64,000 bases of DNA from GCA-002282575 sp964519885 (GCA_964519885.1 CAZFLX010000007.1:1-64000); one strand, 5' to 3'; positions 1-8,841 are shown, numbered from the stretch's first letter. Numbers and translations are program-made. The notes: a model not told the origin generated them from the sequence alone.

Positions 1-26
1 GTTATTTGGAATAGTGTGAAATCGGT

Positions 27-446
27 ATGATGCAGCGGAGTCGAATGGTTCAGTGGGGTGGTATATTGGGCGTATCAACCTTGTTGCTGGGTTGTCAGCA
101 TCAGGTTAGGGTAGATCGTTGGGTCGAAGTGCCTTGTCAGCCGCATGGCTTTTACATTGCTTTTAAGGGACAAAGCCTGGCCGATGTGGCCAAAACTTGC
201 CAAGTCGATGAAGCACTGCTCATTCGCCACAACGCTTGGTTAACGACTCGTCAGCCATTTGCTGAAAATACGGTGGTATGGTTACGAGCCGATCCCAGTG
301 CACCGTTGGTGGAAGCGGATTTAACCGTCGAGGGCATCGATAACAGCAAACCAGCTGGTTTTGCAGCTGAGAGTCTGACGCCGCTCGGCTTGCCTAGCCG
401 AGTAGCACCAGCCAGACAGAGCGTTCCTCGGTCGTCAGTACGTTGA
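27..446 (+). CDS. LysM-like lipoprotein
   Basis: This is a 139-residue predicted lipoprotein. The N-terminus has a short basic region, a hydrophobic stretch and a lipobox LLGC with the lipidated Cys at residue 23. Residues about 40-90 resemble a LysM peptidoglycan-binding repeat: a GQSLADVAKTC start, a middle like the family's helix, and an ENTVVWL end. It would sit in the outer membrane or face the wall and bind murein. The last 53 bases overlap, tail to tail, the convergent Mth938-like gene. An internal ATG at 45 is preceded by GGAG and is an alternative start. The LysM match is by eye and moderate; the lipobox is clear. Confidence 0.6.
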   Translation: MMQRSRMVQWGGILGVSTLLLGCQHQVRVDRWVEVPCQPHGFYIAFKGQSLADVAKTCQVDEALLIRHNAWLTTRQPFAENTVVWLRADPSAPLVEADLTVEGIDNSKPAGFAAESLTPLGLPSRVAPARQSVPRSSVR

Positions 447-771
447 AAGTACGGATAGCAGCATCTGCCTGCATTTGCTCTAAACCTATGCCTTGAGCAT
501 TGAGCTGAGCTTGCAGTTTCATCCATGCAGGATTCCACTCAGGTTGTTGTGTTCGTCCAACAATAATGAGATCGGCAGGATGGGCGGCAATGAGCTGGCT
601 GAAATCTGTTAAGGACAGGTCATTTGCATTGTTGGGTTGCCAATCAGCAACCAATTTTTGAGCACAGAGGGCGCAGGGTAGCGTTATCCATTCTTGTTCA
701 AGTCGAATGCGATTAGCCTCATAAGCACGGACACGGTAACGAGAAACGTCCTGATATTCGACGAATTTCAT
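394..771 (-). CDS. Mth938-like domain protein (DUF498 / NDUFAF3 family)
   Basis: This 125-residue cytosolic protein matches the DUF498 (Mth938-like) family over its whole length. It has the typical order of a short N-terminal strand, an acidic linker, a PADLIIVGRT strand near residue 65, a GIGLEQMQADAAIRTFNVL segment and a short C-terminal hydrophobic strand. Bacterial members have no settled function; the mitochondrial relative NDUFAF3 helps assemble complex I. The start at 771 is preceded by GAGGG at good spacing. Its 3' end runs 53 bases into the convergent lipoprotein gene. In many proteobacteria members of this family stand alone, as here. Confidence 0.75.
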   Translation of the reverse strand: MKFVEYQDVSRYRVRAYEANRIRLEQEWITLPCALCAQKLVADWQPNNANDLSLTDFSQLIAAHPADLIIVGRTQQPEWNPAWMKLQAQLNAQGIGLEQMQADAAIRTFNVLTTEERSVWLVLLG

Positions 772-916
772 AAAAAACCCTCTTTGTGATCATAAACTAG
801 CGTCTAGGATATAGCCAAATTTGCCATAAATCGACTAAAATCACAATATTTTGCGCGATTCAGTGAAAGAACACTCAGGGCTTTTACTGGGCAATTAACC
901 TTAACGAGACTGGACC

Positions 917-2149
917 ATGATGCGACCTATTGTAAAATCGTCTAAATTATCGAATGTATGTTACGACATTCGCGGTCCAGTGATGGCTCACGCCCGCGAA
1001 ATGGAAGAAGAAGGGCATCGCATCATCAAACTGAATATTGGCAATTTAGCGCCATTTGGGTTTGATGTGCCAGAGGAAATTCAACGCGATGTCATTCATA
1101 ATTTACCGCAAGCAGCGGGCTACACTGAATCGAAAGGGCTGTTCTCTGCCCGCAAAGCCATTGTGCATTATGCGCAAGAAAAGGGCATCAAAGGGGTGGA
1201 CTTAGACGATATTTATGTCGGCAATGGCGCTTCAGAACTGATTGTGATGTCTTTGCAAGGCTTATTGAATAATGGCGATGAAGTACTGGTTCCCAGTCCC
1301 GACTATCCCTTGTGGACAGCAGCTGTAAGCTTATCAGGTGGTACGCCGCGTCACTATATTTGTGACGAAGGTTCAGGCTGGATGCCAGACATTGAGGATA
1401 TTCGTAGCAAAATTACCGATAAAACACGTGCTTTAGTCATCATTAATCCCAATAACCCGACGGGTGCTTTGTACCCAGACGATATCTTGAAGTCTTTAAT
1501 TCAAGTGGCGCGTGAACATCAATTGATTATTTTTGCCGACGAAATTTATGACAAGATGCTTTACGATGGTCGAACGCATACCTCAATCGCTTCGCTTGCG
1601 GATGATGTGCTGTTTGTCACCCTCAACGGTTTATCTAAAAACTACCGTGCCTGTGGCTATCGTGCAGGTTGGATGATTGTTTCGGGTGAAAAACGTCATG
1701 CTAAAGATTATATTGACGGCTTGAATATTCTTGCTTCGATGCGCTTATGTTCAAATGTGCCAGGGCAGTTCGCCATTCAAACCGCCTTGGGTGGTTACCA
1801 AAGTATTTATGATTTAGTGGGCGAAGGCGGACGGCTACGTCGTCAACGGGATATGGCTTATGACATGCTCACCAGCATCCCAGGTATTACCACGGTTAAA
1901 GCCGATGCTACTCTATATATGTTTCCTAAGTTAGACCCCAAGGTTTACCCCATTGTGGATGACCAAGCCTTTGCACTGGACTTATTAAAAGAAGAAAAAG
2001 TGCTGATTGTGCAGGGTACAGGGTTTAACTGGATTCGTCCCGATCATTTCCGTATGGTATTCTTACCCAATGGCGATGATTTGCAAGACGCGATGAAACG
2101 CATGGAGCGTTTCTTTCATAATTATCGAAAGCGTTTCGGTACGCTTTAA
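917..2149 (+). CDS. alaA: alanine aminotransferase (AlaA-type, PLP-dependent)
   Basis: This 410-residue class I/II aminotransferase closely resembles AlaA, which makes alanine from pyruvate and glutamate. The PLP lysine is Lys241 in LSKNYRACGYRAGW; the conserved INPNNPTGA stands at 176-184 and the GNGASELI substrate/PLP loop near 102. The N-terminus KSSKLSNVCYDIRGPV is typical of the AlaA subgroup and separates it from AspC. The first two codons are both ATG, so the start may be 3 bases later. It lies 39 bases before the likely hom start and probably shares a transcript with hom and thrC, giving a pyruvate/aspartate-family amino-acid block. Confidence 0.88.
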   Translation: MMRPIVKSSKLSNVCYDIRGPVMAHAREMEEEGHRIIKLNIGNLAPFGFDVPEEIQRDVIHNLPQAAGYTESKGLFSARKAIVHYAQEKGIKGVDLDDIYVGNGASELIVMSLQGLLNNGDEVLVPSPDYPLWTAAVSLSGGTPRHYICDEGSGWMPDIEDIRSKITDKTRALVIINPNNPTGALYPDDILKSLIQVAREHQLIIFADEIYDKMLYDGRTHTSIASLADDVLFVTLNGLSKNYRACGYRAGWMIVSGEKRHAKDYIDGLNILASMRLCSNVPGQFAIQTALGGYQSIYDLVGEGGRLRRQRDMAYDMLTSIPGITTVKADATLYMFPKLDPKVYPIVDDQAFALDLLKEEKVLIVQGTGFNWIRPDHFRMVFLPNGDDLQDAMKRMERFFHNYRKRFGTL

Positions 2150-2188
2150 CGCATGCTCCCTCATTTAGTGATAGGAATAACAAGTTCA

Positions 2189-3493
2189 ATGACTTCTGTA
2201 AGACTCGGTATTATTGGTTTAGGTACGGTTGGTTGCGGTACACTGAGTATTTTGCGCGATAACGCTAGTTTGTTAGCACAGCGTACAGGCTGTAGCCTTA
2301 GTGTTACGACAGCTGCGGTTCGTGATTTATCTCGCACTCGTGGTTGTGATACCCAAGGCATTCGACTGGTAGATACACCTTTAACGGTTGCCACTGCCGA
2401 TGATGTCGATGTGGTGGTTGAGTTGATGGGCGGTACGGGGCTGGCAGTGGATGTGGTTCGTGCTGCGATTGAAGCAGGGAAACACGTCATTACTGCCAAT
2501 AAAGCCTTATTGGCTGAACATGGTAATGAGTTATTAGCCTTAGCCGAGCAAAAAGGCGTAATGGTGGCTTTTGAGGCTTCAGTAGCAGGTGGTATTCCCG
2601 TTATTAAAGCGCTGAAGGAAGGGCTGGCGGGTAACGCCATCAATTGGGTTGCTGGTATTATTAATGGTACGTGTAACTATATGCTGACCGAAATGGCTAA
2701 GCCTGGTAATGACTTCGCGCCTGTATTAAAAGAAGCACAGCGCTTGGGCTATGCCGAAGCTGAACCCAGTTTTGACATTGATGGTATTGATGCTTCGCAC
2801 AAGTTGGCGATTTTAGCTTCGGTTGCTTTTGGTGTGCCTTTGTCGCGTCAAGGTATGCTGATTGAAGGTATTACCATGGTCACAGCGGATGATATCGCTT
2901 GGGCGGATGATCTAGGCTACAAGATTAAATCGCTAGGTATTGCGCGTCGTCGTGAGTCGGGCATTGAATTGCGTGTGCAGTCGGCGTTAGTCCCCAAAAG
3001 CAAACTCTTAGCCAACGTCGATGATGTGATGAATGCGGTGATGGTAAATGGCAATGCTGTTGGCACGACTTTGTATTCGGGTGCTGGTGCGGGTGGTTTA
3101 CCAACAGGTTCAGCTGTTGTTGCAGATATTGTCGATGTCTGTATTGCTATACGTTCGGGTCAAGTGCCGCGCCCAGCCTTAGGTGTGCCGATGAAAGACT
3201 TGTCGCCTTTACCCATCTTGCCTTCGTCTGAGATTCAAACGGCTTATTATCTGCGTTTAAACGTTACCGATGCGCCTGGCGTATTGGCGAAGATTTCTGC
3301 CGTATTAGCGCATGAAGGTATTAGCATTGAAGAAATGCGTCAGCAACCTGACACGGCTAAAGCAGCAGCGACGCTGGTACTGTTAACGAATGTGGTGCAG
3401 GAGGCAGCTTTTATGAAAGCCTTAGCTCAGTTGTCGGCATTGAGCGATTTGAAAGCGCCAGTTGCTTGGTTGCGTGTTGAACACTTAGCCTGA
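2189..3493 (+). CDS. hom: homoserine dehydrogenase
   Basis: This enzyme reduces aspartate semialdehyde to homoserine, the branch point for threonine and methionine. The 434-residue protein has an N-terminal Rossmann fold with GLGTVG at 10-15, the conserved NGTCNYM near 160, and a C-terminal ACT domain from about 350 (YYLRLNVTDAPGVLA) that in this family carries threonine feedback. The start at 2189 is chosen over an in-frame ATG at 2153 because AGGA precedes it and the family begins just before the nucleotide fold. It is the monofunctional form, with no aspartokinase domain. thrC follows 32 bases later. Confidence 0.92.
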   Translation: MTSVRLGIIGLGTVGCGTLSILRDNASLLAQRTGCSLSVTTAAVRDLSRTRGCDTQGIRLVDTPLTVATADDVDVVVELMGGTGLAVDVVRAAIEAGKHVITANKALLAEHGNELLALAEQKGVMVAFEASVAGGIPVIKALKEGLAGNAINWVAGIINGTCNYMLTEMAKPGNDFAPVLKEAQRLGYAEAEPSFDIDGIDASHKLAILASVAFGVPLSRQGMLIEGITMVTADDIAWADDLGYKIKSLGIARRRESGIELRVQSALVPKSKLLANVDDVMNAVMVNGNAVGTTLYSGAGAGGLPTGSAVVADIVDVCIAIRSGQVPRPALGVPMKDLSPLPILPSSEIQTAYYLRLNVTDAPGVLAKISAVLAHEGISIEEMRQQPDTAKAAATLVLLTNVVQEAAFMKALAQLSALSDLKAPVAWLRVEHLA

Positions 3494-3525
3494 TTTTAGA
3501 TTTACAGATTTTAATTTTATTGGAT

Positions 3526-4686
3526 ATGAGCATTATGAACGCTTTTGGACATCGTTACACTGGATTGATTGACCGTTACCGTGATCGTTTACCCGTCACT
3601 GAATCGACGCCTATTATTAGCTTAGGTGAAGGGAATACGCCGCTAATCAAATTGCATAATCTACCGAAAATCTTGAAAAAAGATGTCGATATTTATGTTA
3701 AGTACGAAGGCTTAAACCCGACTGGCTCATTCAAAGACCGTGGTATGACCATGGCCGTGACTAAAGCGGTAGAGGCGGGTTCTAAAGCGATTATTTGTGC
3801 TTCGACGGGTAATACCTCTGCGGCGGCGGCGGCCTATGCTGCGCGTGCAGGTATTACTGCGTTCGTACTGATTCCCGACGGTAAAATTGCCATGGGTAAA
3901 TTGGCTCAAGCGATGATGTATGGTGCGATTACCATTCAAATTAAAGGTAACTTTGATGATGGTATGCGTTTGGTGAAAGAAGTGGCTGACAAAGCGCCAG
4001 TGACCATCGTTAACTCGATTAATCCTTACCGTTTACAAGGTCAAAAAACAGCGGCTTTTGAAATCATCGAAGAGTTAGGTCGTGCGCCAGACTACCATTG
4101 TTTGCCAGTGGGTAACGCAGGCAACATCACTGCTCACTGGATGGGCTATTGCGAATCTTCAGCAACCGATGTGACCAAAGTCACTGAATCTTGTGCTTTC
4201 TGTGAAGGTCACTGTAAGTATGCCGGTAGCATTGTTGGCAATCGTCCAAAAATGATTGGTTATCAAGCAGCGGGCTCAGCACCTTTTATTCGTGGTGGTA
4301 TGGTCGATGATCCTGAAACGATTGCAACGGCGATTCGTATTGGTCACCCACAAAGCTGGGACAGAGCATGGAAAGTGATGCAGGAGTCGGGCGGTTGGTT
4401 CGATGAGTGTACCGACGAAGATATTTTAGTGGCGCAAAAAATGTTGGCTCAGTATGAAGGTGTGTTCTGTGAGCCTGCTTCAGCGGCTTCGTTTGCGGGT
4501 GCGATGAAAGACATTCAGTCGGGTAAAATCGCTGAAGGTAGCACCATTGTGTTAACGCTAACGGGTAATGGTATGAAAGACCCTGATACGGCGATTGCAC
4601 AATGTACGGGTAAATCGGTGATGGTACAAATCCCAGCTGAGTTGGAAGCGGTTCGTACCGCCATTCTTAACAACATGGTTCAATAA
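3526..4686 (+). CDS. thrC: threonine synthase with a Cys-rich insertion
   Basis: This short-form (about 386-residue) PLP threonine synthase converts O-phosphohomoserine to threonine. The PLP lysine lies in NPTGSFKDRGM; the CASTGNTSAAAAAYA loop and the PVGNAGNITAHW phosphate loop are intact. Compared with the Bacillus-type enzyme as I remember it, there is an insertion of roughly 20 residues after MGY that carries Cys209, Cys223, Cys226 and Cys230 with His229 (pattern CxxCxxxC). This could bind a metal or act as a redox switch; that is inference. In-frame starts exist at 3520 (TTG), 3526 and 3535, none with a strong ribosome-binding site. It follows hom in the same direction. Confidence 0.9.
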   Translation: MSIMNAFGHRYTGLIDRYRDRLPVTESTPIISLGEGNTPLIKLHNLPKILKKDVDIYVKYEGLNPTGSFKDRGMTMAVTKAVEAGSKAIICASTGNTSAAAAAYAARAGITAFVLIPDGKIAMGKLAQAMMYGAITIQIKGNFDDGMRLVKEVADKAPVTIVNSINPYRLQGQKTAAFEIIEELGRAPDYHCLPVGNAGNITAHWMGYCESSATDVTKVTESCAFCEGHCKYAGSIVGNRPKMIGYQAAGSAPFIRGGMVDDPETIATAIRIGHPQSWDRAWKVMQESGGWFDECTDEDILVAQKMLAQYEGVFCEPASAASFAGAMKDIQSGKIAEGSTIVLTLTGNGMKDPDTAIAQCTGKSVMVQIPAELEAVRTAILNNMVQ

Positions 4687-4692
4687 GTCAGT

Positions 4693-5160
4693 ATGAAGGG
4701 TAAGGTAATATTACCCCCAGCGATTCAACAACAGGCAGCCTTTTGGCTGCCTGTTTGCCCTGTACATTTAATTGCCGATCGAGATACTTTGGTATTGGCA
4801 CCCACGTCGGGATTAGGGTTGAGTTTGACTGAGGCGGAAGGTTTAGTTACCTCATTTAATTGTCATTTTACTGAAGATGGCTATTATCTGTATGCTCAGT
4901 CAGAAACCGCATGGTTTTTAGGATCGTCACATCAATGGAAGCTCAATTTTCCAAGTTTGTCTGATGCTGAGTCGATGAATTGTCGAGATGCTTGGCAAAA
5001 AGGAAAGGACGCAGGGCAGTGGCGCAAGCTATTAAATGAAGTACAAATGCTCTGGTTTGCCGACAGGGTGAATGTGCAGCGCGAGCAACAAGGCTATTTA
5101 CCGATTAATGGTTTATGGGTGATGCAACAAAAAAGGTGGTGGCAGAAATGGTTCGGATAA
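4693..5160 (+). CDS. RpfE-like (COG4255) protein, C-terminal part only
   Basis: This 155-residue protein matches the C-terminal half of a proteobacterial family annotated as RpfE-like or phosphoglycerate-mutase-like (COG4255). Shared features are the PVHLIADRDTLVL entry motif, a block around RKLLNEVQMLWF and the near-terminal VNVQREQQGYLPINGLWV. Family members I know run past 300 residues, so the N-terminal half is missing here; whether it was lost or the family has a short form cannot be told. Biochemical function is unknown. It begins 6 bases after thrC and overlaps the next gene by 13 bases, so the three are probably cotranscribed. Confidence 0.55.
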   Translation: MKGKVILPPAIQQQAAFWLPVCPVHLIADRDTLVLAPTSGLGLSLTEAEGLVTSFNCHFTEDGYYLYAQSETAWFLGSSHQWKLNFPSLSDAESMNCRDAWQKGKDAGQWRKLLNEVQMLWFADRVNVQREQQGYLPINGLWVMQQKRWWQKWFG

Positions 5161-5606
5161 TGATGGTGCTCTTATTCAGTTCCTTTGCTTGGAGTGCGCA
5201 AGCAAAGGATTATTTTGGTATTACCATGGCGGTGGATACAGCCAAAACGGTATGTCAAAAAGCGGATAGGGTGTTTGCTGACTGTGAAGTTACGCCAGAA
5301 GGCGATGCCATTATTCAAGGTAATGGCTTGCTGCGTTTGTTGAATCCGGTGATTCAACAAGCCCGTGTTAGCTTTGCTCAAGATGGCAAAGCAGAGGTGC
5401 TGACGGTTCTGACACGTCCTTTGTCCGATAAATCGATTGAAAAGCTCATTAAACATTTACGTGAAGACTACGATTTAACCAACTTAACAACCTTATCTGC
5501 TGAAAATTTAACGGATATTCGAGGTTTACGCTGGGACATTCAGTCACTGTGTACCATGAATATGCCGTGTAATTTTCAGGTAAAAATTACCAGCCAATCG
5601 AAATAG
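5148..5606 (+). CDS. small exported protein of unknown function
   Basis: I do not recognise this protein. From the ATG at 5148, which has an AAGGTGG ribosome-binding site 8 bases upstream, it is 152 residues. It starts with a clean signal peptide (MVRIMMVLLFSSFAWSAQA, cleavage after AQA) and leaves a periplasmic or secreted chain of about 130 residues. The mature part holds four Cys (after DTAKTV, in FADCEV, and two in SLCTMNMPC), suggesting disulfides. The gene overlaps the end of the RpfE-like gene and is the last rightward gene before a convergent pair. Confidence 0.6.
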   Translation: MVRIMMVLLFSSFAWSAQAKDYFGITMAVDTAKTVCQKADRVFADCEVTPEGDAIIQGNGLLRLLNPVIQQARVSFAQDGKAEVLTVLTRPLSDKSIEKLIKHLREDYDLTNLTTLSAENLTDIRGLRWDIQSLCTMNMPCNFQVKITSQSK

Positions 5607-5685
5607 ATTAGCTTCGGCATTTCCTTAATCGATTGAATTGAATGGTTGAACTATCCATGCTTGTGCAACAATTCAACCGAATTAT

Positions 5686-6447
5686 TTAGGGTAAAAGCCT
5701 CAACTTGGCGGTGCGCATAAAGGCTTCATAAGTGAGTGGTTTGCCAATTTGAGCATCGGCTTCGTTGGCGACCACCTGAGCCCAAGCATTATTAGTCGTT
5801 GGATCATAAACTAACTTATACAAATGCGTCGGAACCCAGACGCGATTATTGCCAAGAATTTGCATTTTATCGATAGAAGTGTAGAGTGCGCCCGTGTAAA
5901 CATAGACATCTCCTATGGCAACACTAACGTAATTTTTGACTTCTTGTTCTACCTTAGACCAAACCTGTTTGTGGAAGCGTGGGGGTTGTGCGACCACATT
6001 GGTTAGCGCATAGGTTTGCGCATTAGCATTTTGATGTCCAAAGGTGCTTAACAGAGCTAACCTTCCTTTGTCCATGTTGGCACCATTCCAGTCTGTCAAT
6101 TCAGCCGTTTCCCCTTTTTCAATACGGGGGTCAGCAAAATAGGCTTGACCGCTAGACTCACCTTTAGTTTGCATCATGGCAGCATTTAATTTTTCGACGA
6201 CGACTAAGGGTGTTTTGGTACGTTTTGAATAAACCACTGCGAAGGTATCAGAACACAGTTGAGAGGTGTTTAAGGCTTGAGAATAGTTGTCTAACACAAG
6301 TTTAGGATTGTTTTCTGGGAAAAAACTTGTGCACTTTTCGAAGTTCAAGACTTGTTGCTGACCTGAATAATCTGCTTTACTCCAAGCCACAGAGCTTGTA
6401 AATAAGCTTGTTGACAATAAACTGGCTATCACTAAGTATTTGGACAT
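5686..6447 (-). CDS. secreted DNA/RNA non-specific endonuclease-fold protein lacking the catalytic His
   Basis: The 253-residue chain has a signal peptide (ending near SVAWSKA) and the layout of the Endonuclease_NS family: a VVVEKLN strand, a YFADPRIEKG segment, the catalytic block and a TNVVAQPPRFHKQVW block with the metal-site Asn at about 150. The hallmark D-R-G-H is here D126-K-G-R129, so the general-base His is Arg (codon AGG). The later FN is FH. The protein may be a binding-only pseudo-nuclease or have altered chemistry. The start is the ATG at 6447, with AAGGAA upstream. It is transcribed away from katG. Confidence 0.7.
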   Translation of the reverse strand: MSKYLVIASLLSTSLFTSSVAWSKADYSGQQQVLNFEKCTSFFPENNPKLVLDNYSQALNTSQLCSDTFAVVYSKRTKTPLVVVEKLNAAMMQTKGESSGQAYFADPRIEKGETAELTDWNGANMDKGRLALLSTFGHQNANAQTYALTNVVAQPPRFHKQVWSKVEQEVKNYVSVAIGDVYVYTGALYTSIDKMQILGNNRVWVPTHLYKLVYDPTTNNAWAQVVANEADAQIGKPLTYEAFMRTAKLRLLP

Positions 6448-6584
6448 CTGTCGTTGTTCCTTCATTTTCATGGAAGGATTATGTTACACCAAAATAGGTG
6501 ATTAAACCCTTATTGATGTTCGATTATCTGATTGTTTCATTTTTTTCTTATCGATTTTTTCACTTAAGAAGACCATTAAAATTC

Positions 6585-6624
6585 ATTGAGTAATTGCTTG
6601 TACGTAGAATGGCTATTGAGTAAT
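6585..6624. repeat. pair of 10-bp direct repeats upstream of katG
   Basis: ATTGAGTAAT occurs at 6585-6594 and again at 6615-6624, exactly 30 bases apart start to start, about three helical turns. They lie 55-94 bases upstream of the katG start. The spacing suits two protomers binding the same DNA face. No clear OxyR half-site pattern was found here. Confidence 0.45.
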
Positions 6625-6678
6625 ATGATTGTTGAGCTTCAATACATACTGTTCAATAAAACTATCTAGGAGAAACTC

Positions 6679-8841
6679 ATGGAGAATAACCACGCAGGTA
6701 AGTGTCCTGTCATGCATGGTGGCAACACGTCAATGGGTTCAGACAGCATGAACTTTTTTTGGCCAAACGCCCTAAATTTAGACATACTGCATCAGCACGA
6801 CAGTAAAGTGAATCCTTTAGCTAACTTCAATTATCAAGAAGCGGTTAAAGGACTGGACTTTGATGCGTTGAAAAAAGACATGATTGAGCTAATGACGCAA
6901 AGTCAAGACTGGTGGCCAGCGGACTGGGGTCACTACGGTGGCTTAATGATTCGTTTGACTTGGCATGCGGCGGGGTCTTATCGTACTGCCGACGGTCGTG
7001 GTGGTGCGGGTACAGGCAATCAGCGTTTTGCTCCACTAAACTCATGGCCAGATAATGCTAACTTAGATAAAGCACGCCGTTTACTTTGGCCGATCAAGAA
7101 AAAATACGGTAACAAGCTCAGCTGGGCAGACTTATTAGCTTTAGCGGGCACCATTGCTTACGAAAGCATGGGTTTGAAAACGTTTGGCTTCGGTTTTGGT
7201 CGTGCCGACATTTGGCAACCTGAAAAAGATACCTACTGGGGTGCTGAGAAAGAATGGTTAGCCCCTTCAGATGAACGTTATGAAAATGTTGACGATCCTT
7301 CGACCATGGAAAACCCGCTCGCTGCGGTTCAAATGGGTCTTATTTATGTCAACCCAGAAGGCGTTAATGGCAAACCCGATCCACTGAAAACCGCTTTACA
7401 AGTGCGTGAAACATTTGCGCGTATGGCAATGAACGATGAAGAAACCGTTGCCTTGACAGCAGGGGGGCATACTGTGGGTAAATGTCACGGTAATGGTCGT
7501 GCCGAAAATCTAGGTCCCGATCCTGAAAGTGCTGATGTGCATGAACAGGGTTTAGGTTGGATGAATCACAAAACCCGTGGCGTGGGTCGAAATACCGTCA
7601 CATCGGGTATTGAAGGTGCATGGACGACACATCCGACACGTTGGGATAATGGTTATTTTTATTTGCTCTTCACTTATGATTGGGAACTCAAAAAATCACC
7701 GGCTGGTGCATGGCAATGGGAGCCTATCAACATTAAGGAAGAAGATAAACCCGTTGATGTAGAAGATCCAAGCAAACGCTATAACCCAATCATGACTGAT
7801 GCCGACATGGCGATGATTAAAGATCCAATTTATCTTGAAATTTCAAAGAAATTCTATGAAAATCCAGACTATTTCTCAGAAGTCTTTGCGCGTGCTTGGT
7901 TCAAATTAACCCACCGTGACATGGGACCTAAATGTCGTTATATTGGTCCTTGGGTGCCGAATGAAGATTTAATTTGGCAAGATCCGATTCCGACTGGCAA
8001 AAAAGATTATGATGTAAATGCTGTTAAAGCCAGTATTGCAGCCTCTGGTCTATCCGTTGCTGATATGGTGTCAACGGCTTGGGATAGTGCGAGAACCTTC
8101 CGCGGTTCAGACCTTCGCGGTGGAGCCAATGGCGGACGGATTCGTTTAGCACCTCAGAAAGATTGGGTGGGTAATGAACCTGAACGCTTACAGCGTGTGT
8201 TAAGCAAGCTGGGGCCTATTGCAGCACAACACGGCATTAGCATCGCAGATACCATTGTGTTAGCAGGTAATGTGGGAATTGAACAAGCAGCCAAAGCTGC
8301 TGGTGTTAATGTAACGGTTCCTTTCATGCCAGGTCGTGGTGATGCCAGCCAAGAAATGACTGACGCAGAATCATTTGCGCCCTTAGAGCCTATCCACGAC
8401 GGCTATCGTAACTGGGTGAAAAAAGATTATGTGGTTAAACCTGAAGAGTTGATGCTAGATCGCACTCAATTGATGGGATTAACGGCTCATGAAATGACTT
8501 GCTTGGTAGGCGGCATGCGTGTGTTAGGCACCAATCATGGTGGCAGCGCACATGGCGTATTCACCCAACAAGTTGGTGCGCTCACAAACGACTTCTTTGT
8601 TACCTTAACGGACATGAATTATCGTTGGGATCCAGCTAGCAAACATCATTACAACATTGTTGATCGTAAAACGGGCGAAACCAAATATACCGCTACACGT
8701 GTGGATTTGGTGTTTGGTTCTAACTCAATTTTACGTGCCTATGCTGAAGTCTATGCGCAAGACGATAACAAAGAAAAATTTGTTAACGATTTTGTGAAAG
8801 CATGGACAAAAGTGATGAACGCAGATCGCTTTGATGCCTGA
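6679..8841 (+). CDS. katG: catalase-peroxidase
   Basis: This 720-residue bifunctional haem catalase-peroxidase removes hydrogen peroxide. The active site is complete: Arg92, Trp95 and His96 on the distal side (IRLTWHAAGSYR), Tyr223 in GLIYVNPEG and a Met in the GGMRVLG loop for the Met-Tyr-Trp adduct, proximal His264 in TAGGHTVGKCHG, and proximal Trp315. Both the N-terminal catalytic and the C-terminal structural peroxidase domains are present at normal length. No signal peptide is seen, so it is cytosolic. A strong AGGAGA precedes the ATG, and a perfect-palindrome terminator follows. It stands alone, divergent from the nuclease-fold gene. Confidence 0.97.
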   Translation: MENNHAGKCPVMHGGNTSMGSDSMNFFWPNALNLDILHQHDSKVNPLANFNYQEAVKGLDFDALKKDMIELMTQSQDWWPADWGHYGGLMIRLTWHAAGSYRTADGRGGAGTGNQRFAPLNSWPDNANLDKARRLLWPIKKKYGNKLSWADLLALAGTIAYESMGLKTFGFGFGRADIWQPEKDTYWGAEKEWLAPSDERYENVDDPSTMENPLAAVQMGLIYVNPEGVNGKPDPLKTALQVRETFARMAMNDEETVALTAGGHTVGKCHGNGRAENLGPDPESADVHEQGLGWMNHKTRGVGRNTVTSGIEGAWTTHPTRWDNGYFYLLFTYDWELKKSPAGAWQWEPINIKEEDKPVDVEDPSKRYNPIMTDADMAMIKDPIYLEISKKFYENPDYFSEVFARAWFKLTHRDMGPKCRYIGPWVPNEDLIWQDPIPTGKKDYDVNAVKASIAASGLSVADMVSTAWDSARTFRGSDLRGGANGGRIRLAPQKDWVGNEPERLQRVLSKLGPIAAQHGISIADTIVLAGNVGIEQAAKAAGVNVTVPFMPGRGDASQEMTDAESFAPLEPIHDGYRNWVKKDYVVKPEELMLDRTQLMGLTAHEMTCLVGGMRVLGTNHGGSAHGVFTQQVGALTNDFFVTLTDMNYRWDPASKHHYNIVDRKTGETKYTATRVDLVFGSNSILRAYAEVYAQDDNKEKFVNDFVKAWTKVMNADRFDA

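Noticed and set aside
2161..2643. A 160-codon open frame antisense to hom
   Set aside because: It lies wholly inside the well-conserved homoserine dehydrogenase; its Ser/Thr/Ala-rich sequence is an antisense artefact.
5620..5685. Possible hairpin GGTTGAA/TTCAACC between convergent genes
   Set aside because: Only 7 base pairs with a loop over 20 bases and no T tract; too weak to call a terminator.
6472..6678. OxyR site upstream of katG
   Set aside because: No spaced ATAG/CTAT half-site series could be aligned; only the ATTGAGTAAT repeat stands out.
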